Assembly (NCBI GenBank): GCA_026197095.1
Contig: JAPHTF010000194.1
Location: 1-39,100, forward strand
Source: Gammaproteobacteria bacterium
Lineage (GTDB): Bacteria; Pseudomonadota; Gammaproteobacteria; UBA6429; Thiohalophilaceae
DNA: 39,100 bases
Reading direction: 5' to 3'
How positions within the stretch are numbered: the stretch's first letter is position 1; the number at the start of each line of letters is the position of its first letter. Shown in pieces: positions 1 through 8,478 of the stretch. The position numbers and the translations under genes are program-made. A model generated the notes under the pieces. That model did not search any database, had not been told where the DNA came from, and saw nothing but the letters and a program-made list of their open reading frames with translations.

Positions 1-150
1 ATTCATTAAGCCCCCCGTGACCAGGGCACCTAAGCCTGCAAACAAAAATACCCCCACCGTAAAACCCGTGAGTACTTCAGCCGCTAACAAGGCAAAACCT
101 ACCACTAACCAAAACTCGGCTTGATGAGAAACAATATAATCAAGAATCAT
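1..150 (-). CDS. NfeD-family membrane protein (5' part only)
   Basis: The frame is open from an ATG at 150 to the window edge, giving the first 50 residues (MILDYIVSHQAEFW...). The visible part holds a hydrophobic segment with glycine-rich stretches (FTVGVFLFAGLGALVTGG), typical of the N-terminal membrane region of short NfeD proteins (YbbK/YqiJ partners of stomatins). An AAGGAG ribosome site sits a few bases before the ATG. It lies 30 bp downstream of the SPFH gene on the same strand, and the SPFH-NfeD pair is a classic two-gene operon in which NfeD is thought to bind and stabilise the band-7 oligomer at the membrane. The soluble OB-fold C-terminus would be outside the window. The family call is supported mainly by the neighbour plus the hydrophobic pattern. 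Confidence 0.75.
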   Translation of the reverse strand, partial: MILDYIVSHQAEFWLVVGFALLAAEVLTGFTVGVFLFAGLGALVTGGLMN

Positions 151-180
151 CTCGCACTCCTTTTATATTATAAGTATCTG

Positions 181-1134
181 TTAACTGGCTGCTTTGCCAC
201 TATTTAATGTATTAATAATTGTCATTGCTTCAGCCACAACAGTTGCGGCATTAGAGCCTCCATCGGGTAGCAACACCACGGTTGAATTTTTCGCAATCGC
301 ATGTTTTGCTTCTATCGCTTTTTCTGCCAGGTCCAGCTGAATGGCTTTTTGACCTTCAATAGTATTTGCGACTTGCCCAACAGTATCCAATGCTTTTGCC
401 TGTGCATCGGCAACCGCAATAATCGCCTGAGCCTCACCTTCCGCACGTAAAATTTGTTCAGCCTTGTCGGCTTCTGCGGCTAATACCTGGGCCTGCTTGG
501 CACCTTCAGCAACATTAATGGCTGACTGACGATTACCTTCCGACTCAAGAATCGTTGCACGCTTTTCACGTTCGGCTTTCATCTGGCGTTCCATTGCGTC
601 AAGAATGGTACGCGGTGGCTCAATATCTTTTATTTCATATCGCATCACCTGAATACCCCAGGGTGCAGATGCCATGTTAATGGCCTGTACAATATTCGTA
701 TTCAGGCTCTCACGTTCTTCAAATGTTTTATCGAGATCTATTTTACCAATTTCACTCCGCATCGTGGTTTGGGCCAGCTGGCTAACTGCATAGACATAAT
801 CATCCACACCATAAGATGCCTTATACGGATCAATTAATTTAAGATACAGCACACCATCAACCACCAGCGAAATATTATCTTTGGTAATCGCGGCCTGGCT
901 CGGTACGTCAAACGCATGCTCTTTTAGTGACTGGTTATAAGCCACTTTGTCTATAAAAGGGAAAAGGACATTCAGACCCGCAATCATGGTTTTATTATAT
1001 TTACCAAACCGCTCAACTACATAAGCCCGGTTCTGAGGCACAAATTTAACAGACGACTTAACCACTATAATGATTAATATGGCCAGGGCCGTCCAAAAGC
1101 TAAAAATCACACCCAACAATTCTTCAATAAACAT
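181..1134 (-). CDS. SPFH/band-7 (stomatin-like, QmcA-type) membrane protein
   Basis: This 317-residue protein has one N-terminal membrane segment (about 8-26), then a band-7 domain (about 30-190) opening with VKFVPQNRAYVVERFGKY, and a long Ala/Glu/Lys-rich coiled coil (about 185-280). The motifs RSEIGKIDLDKTFEERE and WGIQVMRYEIKDIEPP are the usual SPFH core of the QmcA/paraslipin group. Such proteins form large oligomeric rings or cages at the inner membrane and organise membrane microdomains or protease access. Length is normal for the family. An AGAGGA ribosome site precedes the ATG. It lies upstream of the NfeD-like gene, consistent with a two-gene operon. Confidence 0.93.
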   Translation of the reverse strand: MFIEELLGVIFSFWTALAILIIIVVKSSVKFVPQNRAYVVERFGKYNKTMIAGLNVLFPFIDKVAYNQSLKEHAFDVPSQAAITKDNISLVVDGVLYLKLIDPYKASYGVDDYVYAVSQLAQTTMRSEIGKIDLDKTFEERESLNTNIVQAINMASAPWGIQVMRYEIKDIEPPRTILDAMERQMKAEREKRATILESEGNRQSAINVAEGAKQAQVLAAEADKAEQILRAEGEAQAIIAVADAQAKALDTVGQVANTIEGQKAIQLDLAEKAIEAKHAIAKNSTVVLLPDGGSNAATVVAEAMTIINTLNSGKAAS

Positions 1135-1322
1135 GGTTCCGTCCTCTTTTTCTAGTCGTAAATAAGTGGATAAGAGTAGCAGATTGCGCTTTGAAATAAA
1201 CGCATTTTGCTTACGATCTTTAAACTCCTCGTCTTTCTAATTATGCTAAAATCACGCTCTATTTGCTCATCTTTAATTTAAATTCTTCTAAATTGAACTA
1301 AAATCAAGCCAAATTCATTATC

Positions 1323-1829
1323 ATGCCAATCCATAAATACCTCGCAAACTACCCGCCGTCACTTATTGCGCAGGTAGAGTTGCTTCTAGAACAAGATAAA
1401 CTAAAAAGTTATTTACTCGATCGTTACCCAAAACCACATAATATCGCCAACGATAATGACTTACGCGACTATGTGATGAGTATAAAAAATCAGCATATGA
1501 AAAAATCTCAGCCATTAAGCAAAATCATCTATGACACAAAACTACATGTCGTGCACAATGCGCTTGGACTGCATAGCTATGCCACACGTATTCAGGGTGG
1601 AAAACTCAAAACTAAAAATGAACTCCGTGTTAGTGCGGTTTTCAAAAAAACACCGGAAGAATTTTTGAATATGATTGTGGTACATGAATTAGCCCACCTG
1701 AAAGAAAAAGAGCACAACAAGGCTTTTTACCGTTTGTGTCTGAATATGCTGGGAAATTATCATGAGCTTGAACTGGATATGCGATTATTTTTGATTCAGT
1801 TAGAGATAAAAAGCTCCATTTACGATTGA
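1323..1829 (+). CDS. YgjP-like zinc metallopeptidase (DUF45 / M48-related)
   Basis: This 168-residue cytoplasmic protein has no signal peptide. The zinc motif HELAH lies at 121-125, followed by KEKEHNKAFY with a conserved His at 131, which is the signature of the YgjP/WLM-like DUF45 group (HELAHLKEKEHN...). The C-terminal stretch YHELELDMRLFL also fits relatives in pseudomonads. The physiological substrate of this group is not established. It is transcribed divergently from the SPFH gene across a 188-bp gap and precedes selD on the same strand, separated by about 97 bp with a possible AT-rich hairpin. Confidence 0.85.
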   Translation: MPIHKYLANYPPSLIAQVELLLEQDKLKSYLLDRYPKPHNIANDNDLRDYVMSIKNQHMKKSQPLSKIIYDTKLHVVHNALGLHSYATRIQGGKLKTKNELRVSAVFKKTPEEFLNMIVVHELAHLKEKEHNKAFYRLCLNMLGNYHELELDMRLFLIQLEIKSSIYD

Positions 1830-1839
1830 AAATAAATAG

Positions 1840-1883
1840 ATTTTTATTTTTACCAGTTTTGCCTTAGCAACAAAAATAAAAAT
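1840..1883 (+). terminator. AT-only 12-bp inverted repeat after the YgjP-like gene
   Basis: ATTTTTATTTTT (1840-1851) and its exact reverse complement (1872-1883) flank a 20-nt loop, 10 bp downstream of the YgjP-like stop codon. The stem contains no G or C, so it would be weak and it is not a textbook terminator. It could equally be a chance product of AT-rich intergenic DNA. A TATACT -10-like hexamer follows at 1889-1894 but has no good -35 partner. Confidence 0.25.
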
Positions 1884-1926
1884 AAGAGTATACTGTTGTC
1901 TTTTAACCCAAAAAACAATTAAACAC

Positions 1927-2970
1927 GTGTCACAAATAAAACTTACTGAATATAGTCATGGTGCCGGTTGCGGTTGCAAAATTGCTCCGGGCGTACTGGA
2001 AGAAATGCTTAAAACTTCTTCTGCCCCGTTTTTAGAGCCACGATTACTGGTGGGCAATGAAAGCAAAGACGATGCTGCCGTATATGATCTGGGCAATGGC
2101 ACGTCAGTGATCAGCACCACAGACTTTTTTATGCCCATTGTTGATGACCCCTTTGAATTTGGGCAAATCGCGGCGACCAATGCAATCAGTGACATTTATG
2201 CAATGGGCGGTTCACCTTTAATGGCCATTGCTATATTTGGCTGGCCGATAAAAAAACTCAGCGCCGAAATTGCGGCACAGGTTATTGAAGGTGGACGCTA
2301 TGCCTGCAAACAGGCCGGCATTCCATTAGCCGGTGGACACTCTATCGATGCACCCGAACCTATCTTTGGTCTGGCAGTAACCGGTCAGATAGACAATGCA
2401 TTAATAAAACGCAACAACAAGGCTAGCGCAAATTGTAACCTCTTTCTTACCAAGCCATTAGGCATTGGCATACTCACCACTGCAGAAAAAAAGAAATGTC
2501 TTAAAGACGAGCACTCGCGCATCGCTATTGAAACGATGCTGCAGCTAAATAAACATGGCGCCGAGTTCGCCAAACTGCCTTACGTTACGGCTATGACCGA
2601 TGTGACCGGCTTTGGACTTATGGGGCACCTGGCAGAAATATGTGAAGGCAGCGATTTACATGCCATCGTTGATTACCAGGCTGTACCTAAATTACCAGAG
2701 GTTGAACACTATATTGCATTAGACTGCTCGCCCGGTGGTGCTTTACGTAACTTTGACAGCTACGGACATAACTTAGGAAAAATGAGTGAGGTACAGAAAA
2801 AAATACTCTGCGATCCACAAACATCTGGCGGGCTTTTAGTTGCAGTTGAAAAAAATCATAGTCCTGATTTTATAAAATTCGCGCAAACATTTGATTTAAA
2901 TTTACAGCCACTAGGTGAGCTTGTTGAAAAAAATGAATCGGCGAATTCAAAATTAATAACGATAATCTAA
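1927..2970 (+). CDS. selD: Selenide, water dikinase (selenophosphate synthetase)
   Basis: SelD makes selenophosphate from selenide and ATP, the selenium donor for selenocysteine and for 2-selenouridine in tRNA. The 347-residue protein starts with a GTG and carries the N-terminal motif [10 protein letters not shown]. By alignment with E. coli SelD (Cys17, Lys20) the catalytic cysteine is Cys15 and the lysine is Lys18, so this is the Cys form, with no in-frame UGA. The PurM-like ATP-binding fold is evident ([42 protein letters not shown]). The stop is followed after 4 bases by selU, so the two are co-transcribed and dedicated at least to tRNA selenation. No selA or selB is visible in this window. 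Confidence 0.97.
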   Translation: MSQIKLTEYSHGAGCGCKIAPGVLEEMLKTSSAPFLEPRLLVGNESKDDAAVYDLGNGTSVISTTDFFMPIVDDPFEFGQIAATNAISDIYAMGGSPLMAIAIFGWPIKKLSAEIAAQVIEGGRYACKQAGIPLAGGHSIDAPEPIFGLAVTGQIDNALIKRNNKASANCNLFLTKPLGIGILTTAEKKKCLKDEHSRIAIETMLQLNKHGAEFAKLPYVTAMTDVTGFGLMGHLAEICEGSDLHAIVDYQAVPKLPEVEHYIALDCSPGGALRNFDSYGHNLGKMSEVQKKILCDPQTSGGLLVAVEKNHSPDFIKFAQTFDLNLQPLGELVEKNESANSKLITII

Positions 2971-2974
2971 TAGT

Positions 2975-4096
2975 ATGGCTAGCAAGAAAATAACCGACCT
3001 GCCACAAATAGATGACTATCGTGCATTTTTTCTCAACAACACGCCTTTATTAGATGTACGTGCCCCCATTGAATTTAAACAGGGTGCCTTTCCTTTCACA
3101 GAAAATATTCCATTAATGAATGATGCGGAACGCGAGGCAGTTGGCATACAGTACAAAAACCTGGGCCAAGATGAAGCCATTAAATTAGGCCATCAATTGG
3201 TGCAGGGTGAAATAAAATCGCAACGCGTTTCTCGCTGGGAACAATTTATTAAACAACACCCCCAGGGCATACTCTATTGTTTTCGTGGTGGCATGCGTTC
3301 AAAAATCTCGCAACAATGGATTTATGAAAAAACAGGCATCATTTACCCCAGGGTCAAAGGCGGCTACAAAGCTATGCGTCGTTTTTTAATTGATGAGCTC
3401 GAAGCATCTACACAACGCATACAACCCGTCATACTCGGTGGCCGGACCGGTATAGGAAAAACAATTTTCTTAAATAAGATAAAGCAACAAATTGACCTTG
3501 AAGGAATATTTCATCATCGTGGTTCTGTCTTTGGAAAACATGTCACACCACAGCCGACGCAAATTGAAATAGAAAATACATTATCCATTGCACTACTTAA
3601 ATTACTGCATCAAGATCATACGCAAATTGTATTAGAGGATGAAGGTGCCAATATCGGCTCACGAAGAATTCCTGAATGCCTGATAAAAAAAATGAAACAA
3701 TCCCCTATTGTTATGCTGGAAGCCAGTATAGAAGAACGAATCAATATTATTTTTCAGGAATATATTATTGATGCACTGGAAGAACACCAGGAATTTTACG
3801 GTGAAGAAAAAGGCTTCCAACTTTGGACAGAACAGCTTAAAGCCGCAATTGATAAAATTCAGCGCCGGCTCGGTGGGGTTCGACATAAAGAACTCAAAGC
3901 ATTATTAACTCATGCCATTGAGCAACATACATCAAGCAACACCGAACTGCATAAAGACTGGATTAAAGTATTACTCGTTGATTATTATGACCCTATGTAT
4001 GATTACCAGTTGAGTAAAAACCAGCACCGGGTTGTTTTTAAAGGTGAGCAAAATGAAGTATCTGATTACCTGGCAATAAAACATCAAATACGCTAA
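2975..4096 (+). CDS. selU: tRNA 2-selenouridine synthase (SelU/MnmH)
   Basis: The 373-residue protein replaces sulfur by selenium at the wobble 2-thiouridine of tRNAs for Lys, Glu and Gln, using selenophosphate from SelD. An N-terminal rhodanese domain (about 10-130) contains the active-site loop YCFRGGMRS with Cys102, matching the essential Cys97 of the E. coli protein. A P-loop follows at 155-163 (GGRTGIGKT), heading the C-terminal nucleotide-binding half. Length and domain order are normal. The ATG begins 4 bp after the selD stop. The gene converges on the sensor kinase with only 11 bp between the stop codons. Confidence 0.96.
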   Translation: MASKKITDLPQIDDYRAFFLNNTPLLDVRAPIEFKQGAFPFTENIPLMNDAEREAVGIQYKNLGQDEAIKLGHQLVQGEIKSQRVSRWEQFIKQHPQGILYCFRGGMRSKISQQWIYEKTGIIYPRVKGGYKAMRRFLIDELEASTQRIQPVILGGRTGIGKTIFLNKIKQQIDLEGIFHHRGSVFGKHVTPQPTQIEIENTLSIALLKLLHQDHTQIVLEDEGANIGSRRIPECLIKKMKQSPIVMLEASIEERINIIFQEYIIDALEEHQEFYGEEKGFQLWTEQLKAAIDKIQRRLGGVRHKELKALLTHAIEQHTSSNTELHKDWIKVLLVDYYDPMYDYQLSKNQHRVVFKGEQNEVSDYLAIKHQIR

Positions 4097-4107
4097 ATAA
4101 AAGTTAG

Positions 4108-6837
4108 CTAATAAATAGTTTGTAATACGGTAGCAACTTGCTTTAGAAAAGATGAAGCATCAATCGGTTTACTCACATAAATAATATCCTTTTCTTCAGC
4201 TTCGCTTTGAGTAATAGTTTCACTATAACCGGTTACTAAAATGACTGGCAGACCAGGTTTTAAGTTACGAATTTTTTCAATTAATTCTGTACCGTTCATT
4301 CCCGGCATGGTCTGATCAGTGATCAGTAAGTCAAATTGGTTTGGATCCGCTTCAAATAACTGCCATGCTTCTGCGCTAGAATTTTTGATAGTGCATTGGT
4401 AATTATGCTCAGTTAAATACTCCTTTATCCATTCAGCAAGTATAGGTTCATCATCAACAATCAGAACTTTTTCACTGTTACCTGTCTCAACTTCTGCAAG
4501 AGGTAACTGATGGCTCTCTTCCTGGCTTATTGAAGACGTATTTATTCCTGGAAAAAGAACATGAAAAGTGCTGCCCCTATTAATTTCAGTATCAATAAGA
4601 ATATGCCCATGATGATTATCGACAATACTATGTATTATTGATAAACCCATACCCGTTCCTTTTGACACCTCTTTAGTTGTAAAGAATGGCTCAAAAATGT
4701 GGTCTATTATGCCAGGAGGCAAACCGGAGCCCGTATCAGACACGGACAGCTCAACCCATGTACCGAGTACTTGCTTATGACACGCCATACATTCATCGTT
4801 AACGTTATGTCTTTGACGAAGCTGAATCGTTAGTGTCCCAGAATTATTCATTGCATCTTTTGCATTAAGACACAAGTTCATAATAATTTGCTGCAGTTGC
4901 ACATAATCCATCATGACTTTCGGAAGATTTTCATCATAATGATAAATTATCTCAATACTGCTCGGTATAATTGAACGTAGCATTTGAAGACTTTCATCAA
5001 TAACTTCTGCTAAATTTAAGGGTTCATTTTTCCCCTGATCTTTACGACTAAAAGCCATCATCTTTTGGACAAGATCGCGAGCTCGATGCGATGCCTGACT
5101 AATATTTTCAAAGTATTTAAGAATTTTCGGATCAAGAGAATCATTATAATTTTCGAGTGCCAGATCACTAAATCCGATAATAATGCTCAGCATATTATTA
5201 AAATCATGGGCAATACCACCAGTCAGCTGACCTAGTGCTTCCATTTTTCTGGCCTGAGTTAATTCTCTCTGCAACCGATTATGTTCTTCTTCATTATGCT
5301 TCCGTTGAGTAATGTCCTGAATAACACCATCCAAACCAACTACATTATTATTCGAATCAAGCTTTACCTCTCCTTGCTCATAAACATAACGAACCTCACC
5401 GTCAGCACGCATAATTCGATATTCTAATTGGTAACTATCTTTAGTTTGTAAGACATTTTCAGTTAATGCACGAAATTTATTTTTGTCATCAGGATGAATG
5501 CTTTTAACATATGCATCGTAGCTTGGTGTAAGTTCAGAAGGTGTATGGCCGACAATCCGGTAAAGCTCGTCTGACCATGTTGTTATATTGTTATTGATGT
5601 CCCAGCTATAATTTCCGATATTAGTAATTGCCTGGGCCTGATTAAGATTTTGTCTCTCAACCAGCATTTCTTTTGTTGCATCATTGATTAGTTGTCCCAA
5701 TTCCTGTTCTTTATAAGTGGATGCACGTATCTGATGATTTTTACGCGCCAATATAATTAAAAAAATCACCAGCGAGACGATGAGAAGTAACGTTAATCCA
5801 ATAATAATACCTAATATGATCGTTCGGTTGCGTTGATAAAACGACAGGGGTTTATTTAGAATAACAGACTGACTTTCTATACTTTCTGGCAGCACTAAAT
5901 TTTTTTTAGTTAATTCAATATGGTCAAAAATATATTCATTCGAACTTTCTGTTACCGCCTTAACTGTACCGATAATACGATTTTTTTGAAATTCAATCGC
6001 CAGCTCTGCAGCAGTTTTACCCTGAAGCCTGCCGCTCGTAACATAACCACCTAACACTCCCTTTTGAAGATAATTATCCTCCATGCTTATTATTGTAAAA
6101 TCACCCACATGAGCAATTAGTGAGATAGTGTTTTTTAGTGTTTGTGTATTGCCGCTTGAGTCTGTTATTTGTCCCAGAGTAGTAAGAAAAATATATTTCT
6201 CTTTATGTTGTTTTAGTGCTTTTGTCAAATCACCTATCTTTTGTTCTGCAATATAGTGCGCGGTTATGTTTGGATGCTTTTTAAGTTGTAATTTAATTTC
6301 TTCTTCAATTACACGATATGTGCTGGAAGCATCACCAACTACAATAATCTCGTTAAAGTCTGGATCTAAAGCTTTTAGAATTTCAATATTTTTTGAAATA
6401 TCTTTTTTTTCATAAACACCGGTAACCCGTGAAGGGTCAAGTTGATCCTGCAAACTTAAATTATTAATTCCTGAAAATATAATCGGCACAGATTTAAACA
6501 AATCATTAAAGTATTCTAACGCAAAGGTAAGAGAATCATCATCAGTTAAATATATAAGATCTGGAGTATAACCAGCATATTTTTTTTGCAGATATCGATA
6601 AAAATCCTCTTTATACTCCTTATTAAATTTTCTACGTTTAGTATCCAGGTATTCTGAGCTGATTAATGATGATTTATTTGTCGTTGCATAATAGTTTTCT
6701 GTAAACCCATTATGCTGATTTTTTGTCCATGGATATTCCTGGCTATAGGAATGCAAGACAAATATTTGATAGGGATTTGATGCCCCGCTTGTTGCCCAAT
6801 ACGCCGTTAATATAAAAAATAAGAGGGTTCGCAGCAT
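4108..6837 (-). CDS. Hybrid sensor histidine kinase with periplasmic ABC-substrate-binding-like sensor, PAS and receiver domains
   Basis: The 909-residue protein has a signal sequence or first membrane segment (about 3-18), a periplasmic sensor (about 20-335) beginning YQIFVLHSYSQEYPWT that resembles the ABC-transporter substrate-binding-like PF04392 group, and a membrane helix (about 340-363). A PAS_3 domain (about 405-510) is followed by HisKA with phospho-acceptor His544 (GGIAHDFNN) and HATPase_c (NAKDAM, DTGSG, GTGMGLS). The C-terminal receiver has Asp795-Asp796, phospho-acceptor Asp841, Thr869 and Lys890. A CMACH motif at 683-687 interrupts the ATPase domain. No dedicated response regulator is adjacent, so the output is unknown. 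The ligand is unknown; small organic molecules are typical for this sensor class. The ribosome site is weak. Confidence 0.93.
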   Translation of the reverse strand: MLRTLLFFILTAYWATSGASNPYQIFVLHSYSQEYPWTKNQHNGFTENYYATTNKSSLISSEYLDTKRRKFNKEYKEDFYRYLQKKYAGYTPDLIYLTDDDSLTFALEYFNDLFKSVPIIFSGINNLSLQDQLDPSRVTGVYEKKDISKNIEILKALDPDFNEIIVVGDASSTYRVIEEEIKLQLKKHPNITAHYIAEQKIGDLTKALKQHKEKYIFLTTLGQITDSSGNTQTLKNTISLIAHVGDFTIISMEDNYLQKGVLGGYVTSGRLQGKTAAELAIEFQKNRIIGTVKAVTESSNEYIFDHIELTKKNLVLPESIESQSVILNKPLSFYQRNRTIILGIIIGLTLLLIVSLVIFLIILARKNHQIRASTYKEQELGQLINDATKEMLVERQNLNQAQAITNIGNYSWDINNNITTWSDELYRIVGHTPSELTPSYDAYVKSIHPDDKNKFRALTENVLQTKDSYQLEYRIMRADGEVRYVYEQGEVKLDSNNNVVGLDGVIQDITQRKHNEEEHNRLQRELTQARKMEALGQLTGGIAHDFNNMLSIIIGFSDLALENYNDSLDPKILKYFENISQASHRARDLVQKMMAFSRKDQGKNEPLNLAEVIDESLQMLRSIIPSSIEIIYHYDENLPKVMMDYVQLQQIIMNLCLNAKDAMNNSGTLTIQLRQRHNVNDECMACHKQVLGTWVELSVSDTGSGLPPGIIDHIFEPFFTTKEVSKGTGMGLSIIHSIVDNHHGHILIDTEINRGSTFHVLFPGINTSSISQEESHQLPLAEVETGNSEKVLIVDDEPILAEWIKEYLTEHNYQCTIKNSSAEAWQLFEADPNQFDLLITDQTMPGMNGTELIEKIRNLKPGLPVILVTGYSETITQSEAEEKDIIYVSKPIDASSFLKQVATVLQTIY

Positions 6838-6951
6838 ATCAATAATACTCTGACGAGATGAAAGGTTGAAAAATAATTATAGCCAGTAAGCTCGAATTTA
6901 GCAAAAGCGTAATACTGTTCAACTAAGAAAATAAAATTCAAAAATGAGTTA

Positions 6952-6982
6952 CCTCCTCTTCAAGGGGAGGGGGAAGAGGAGG
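6952..6982 (-). terminator. 10-bp perfect hairpin after the MBL-fold gene
   Basis: CCTCCTCTTC (6952-6961) and GAAGAGGAGG (6973-6982) are perfect complements around an 11-nt G-rich loop. On the minus strand the hairpin lies about 57 bp after the MBL-hydrolase stop and is followed by a stretch ending in CATTTTTG, so it may terminate that transcript, but the T tract is not immediate. The strand purine bias is extreme over about 30 bases. Confidence 0.45.
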
Positions 6983-7038
6983 GAAAAAATTAAAAATAAA
7001 CTGTTAACTGATTAGCATTATGCAAAAGCGGGCTTTAA

Positions 7039-7983
7039 TCAAAAAGCTTCATTTTCTAATTCTGTATATACCTGGTTAACATAACGGCCGATCTGTGCAT
7101 CAAAACCACTCCAGTGTTTGTATTTATCAAATGCCGCCACAACTTTAGGCTTCATTTCATAATCCATCAGACCTTGCTCAGAATACTTACCTACTTCACT
7201 GCGTATCTTGTGGTAAACCGCTTCAAACTCTTCAAGCAGATGAATCTTGCCACTACGGCCATGCCCTACAACGACATACACCGGTTGCATCGCGAGCGCT
7301 TTTTGAGTGGCTTCATAGGCACCTTTAAAGTTGCCATGCCCCATAAATGAAAAATGTTTATTGTTAATAATATCGCCTGTAAATAAGATTTTTTCCTCAA
7401 TAACATTAACCATCAAATCCGTTGCTGTATGTGCCTTATCGAACAAAGTTACCTGAAAAGTCATACCACCAATTATATAGTCTTTATTTTCAGCTACCGT
7501 ATTGGGAATAACAGCTTTTGTTCCGGCAAAATCTTTACCCAAACGTTTAGAAAAAACATCCAACCAGAACTTATCTTCACCATTATTTAATAAAGAAATC
7601 AATTTTGGATGTGCGATAGTACGTACATCAGGATAAGCTTCGACAAGTGCTTGATTAGCAAACCAATGATCGCCATGAAAATGTGTAGTAAAGATATGCG
7701 TGACAGGTTTTGAAGTAACACTCTTAATCTTTCGCAAGATCATTTTGCCAATTTCGTAACTACTTCCAGTATCGATAACAACAACACCGGTATCAGTTAT
7801 GACAAAACCAGGATTATTATGGAAGCCATGACTCACTTTTGGGTCTTCGTCATGCGGTCCATGTTCTATAACATATGTGTGTGTTCCAATTTTTTTAGGC
7901 TGGATATTGGGCCACTCTAAAGCATGCACCTGCTGCACAGAAAAATATATAAATATGGAAATATAAATAGAATAGTGTTTCAT
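7039..7983 (-). CDS. Exported metallo-beta-lactamase-fold hydrolase
   Basis: This 314-residue protein has an N-terminal hydrophobic signal peptide (about 1-21, ending VHA). The zinc motif HFHGDH lies at 101-106 after VTHIFTT. Further MBL signatures are a downstream HPK, HTATD, LFTGDII and VVGHG. The FTGDIINN and KGAYEATQKAL features resemble exported MBL proteins of the quinoprotein-relay or subclass-B3-like hydrolase families, but the substrate cannot be told. A GGAG ribosome site precedes the ATG. It lies 79 bp after the SnoaL-like gene on the same strand and is probably co-transcribed with it. Confidence 0.88.
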   Translation of the reverse strand: MKHYSIYISIFIYFSVQQVHALEWPNIQPKKIGTHTYVIEHGPHDEDPKVSHGFHNNPGFVITDTGVVVIDTGSSYEIGKMILRKIKSVTSKPVTHIFTTHFHGDHWFANQALVEAYPDVRTIAHPKLISLLNNGEDKFWLDVFSKRLGKDFAGTKAVIPNTVAENKDYIIGGMTFQVTLFDKAHTATDLMVNVIEEKILFTGDIINNKHFSFMGHGNFKGAYEATQKALAMQPVYVVVGHGRSGKIHLLEEFEAVYHKIRSEVGKYSEQGLMDYEMKPKVVAAFDKYKHWSGFDAQIGRYVNQVYTELENEAF

Positions 7984-8062
7984 ATATTACTCCACAATAA
8001 AGAAGCATCATAAACGGGACATGCAACTTATCTTAGTGCATAAAAGGGATTTTCTCTATTAT

Positions 8063-8473
8063 TTACTGCAAGGTCTCACTTTTTTGTTCTGTATTGACAA
8101 CGGAACCATGGTGTTCTGCTATCAACCAGCCGTTTTCAAATTTTTTATAAATATTCGTTGCAACTACAACAGCTATCACACTGTTAATATTTAACATTTC
8201 TTCAATCACAACATGAACAGCAAGTTCATCAGTAACCATTTTATTTTCAACTCGATAACGAATATCCATGTGCGCACTACCTTCAAGGATATGTTGCCAA
8301 CTGCGCATTACAGATTCGTAACCACTAATTACACCAGAGCCAGGGTGTACACAAATCACGTTATCATCTGCCCATAATGCTGCCATCACATCAATATCAC
8401 CATGCATAAAGGCTTCATAAAAAATAATTTCAGCTTCATCTGGTGTTTGCATTTGTAAAACAGACTTAGTCAC
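8063..8473 (-). CDS. SnoaL-like / NTF2-fold protein
   Basis: The 136-residue protein lacks a signal peptide and shows the layout of the SnoaL_3/DUF4440 alpha-beta-barrel group: an N-terminal helix (DEAEIIFYEAFMHGDIDVMAALWADD), then ICVHPGSGVISGYESVMRSWQHIL, then beta strands ending IAEHHGSVV. The sequence HPGSGVISG is common in this family, including calcium/calmodulin-kinase-association-like members. Catalytic function is not predictable. The start lies 5 bp from the stop of the 924-residue gene, so they form one transcript. Confidence 0.8.
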   Translation of the reverse strand: MTKSVLQMQTPDEAEIIFYEAFMHGDIDVMAALWADDNVICVHPGSGVISGYESVMRSWQHILEGSAHMDIRYRVENKMVTDELAVHVVIEEMLNINSVIAVVVATNIYKKFENGWLIAEHHGSVVNTEQKSETLQ

Positions 8474-8478
8474 TGAAA

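Noticed and set aside
3970-4110. A terminator between selU and the convergent sensor kinase gene
   Set aside because: Only 11 bp separate the stops and no stem of useful strength is seen there.
4748-4812. CMACH in the sensor kinase as a covalent haem site
   Set aside because: The motif lies in the cytoplasmic ATPase domain, where the c-type cytochrome maturation system does not act.
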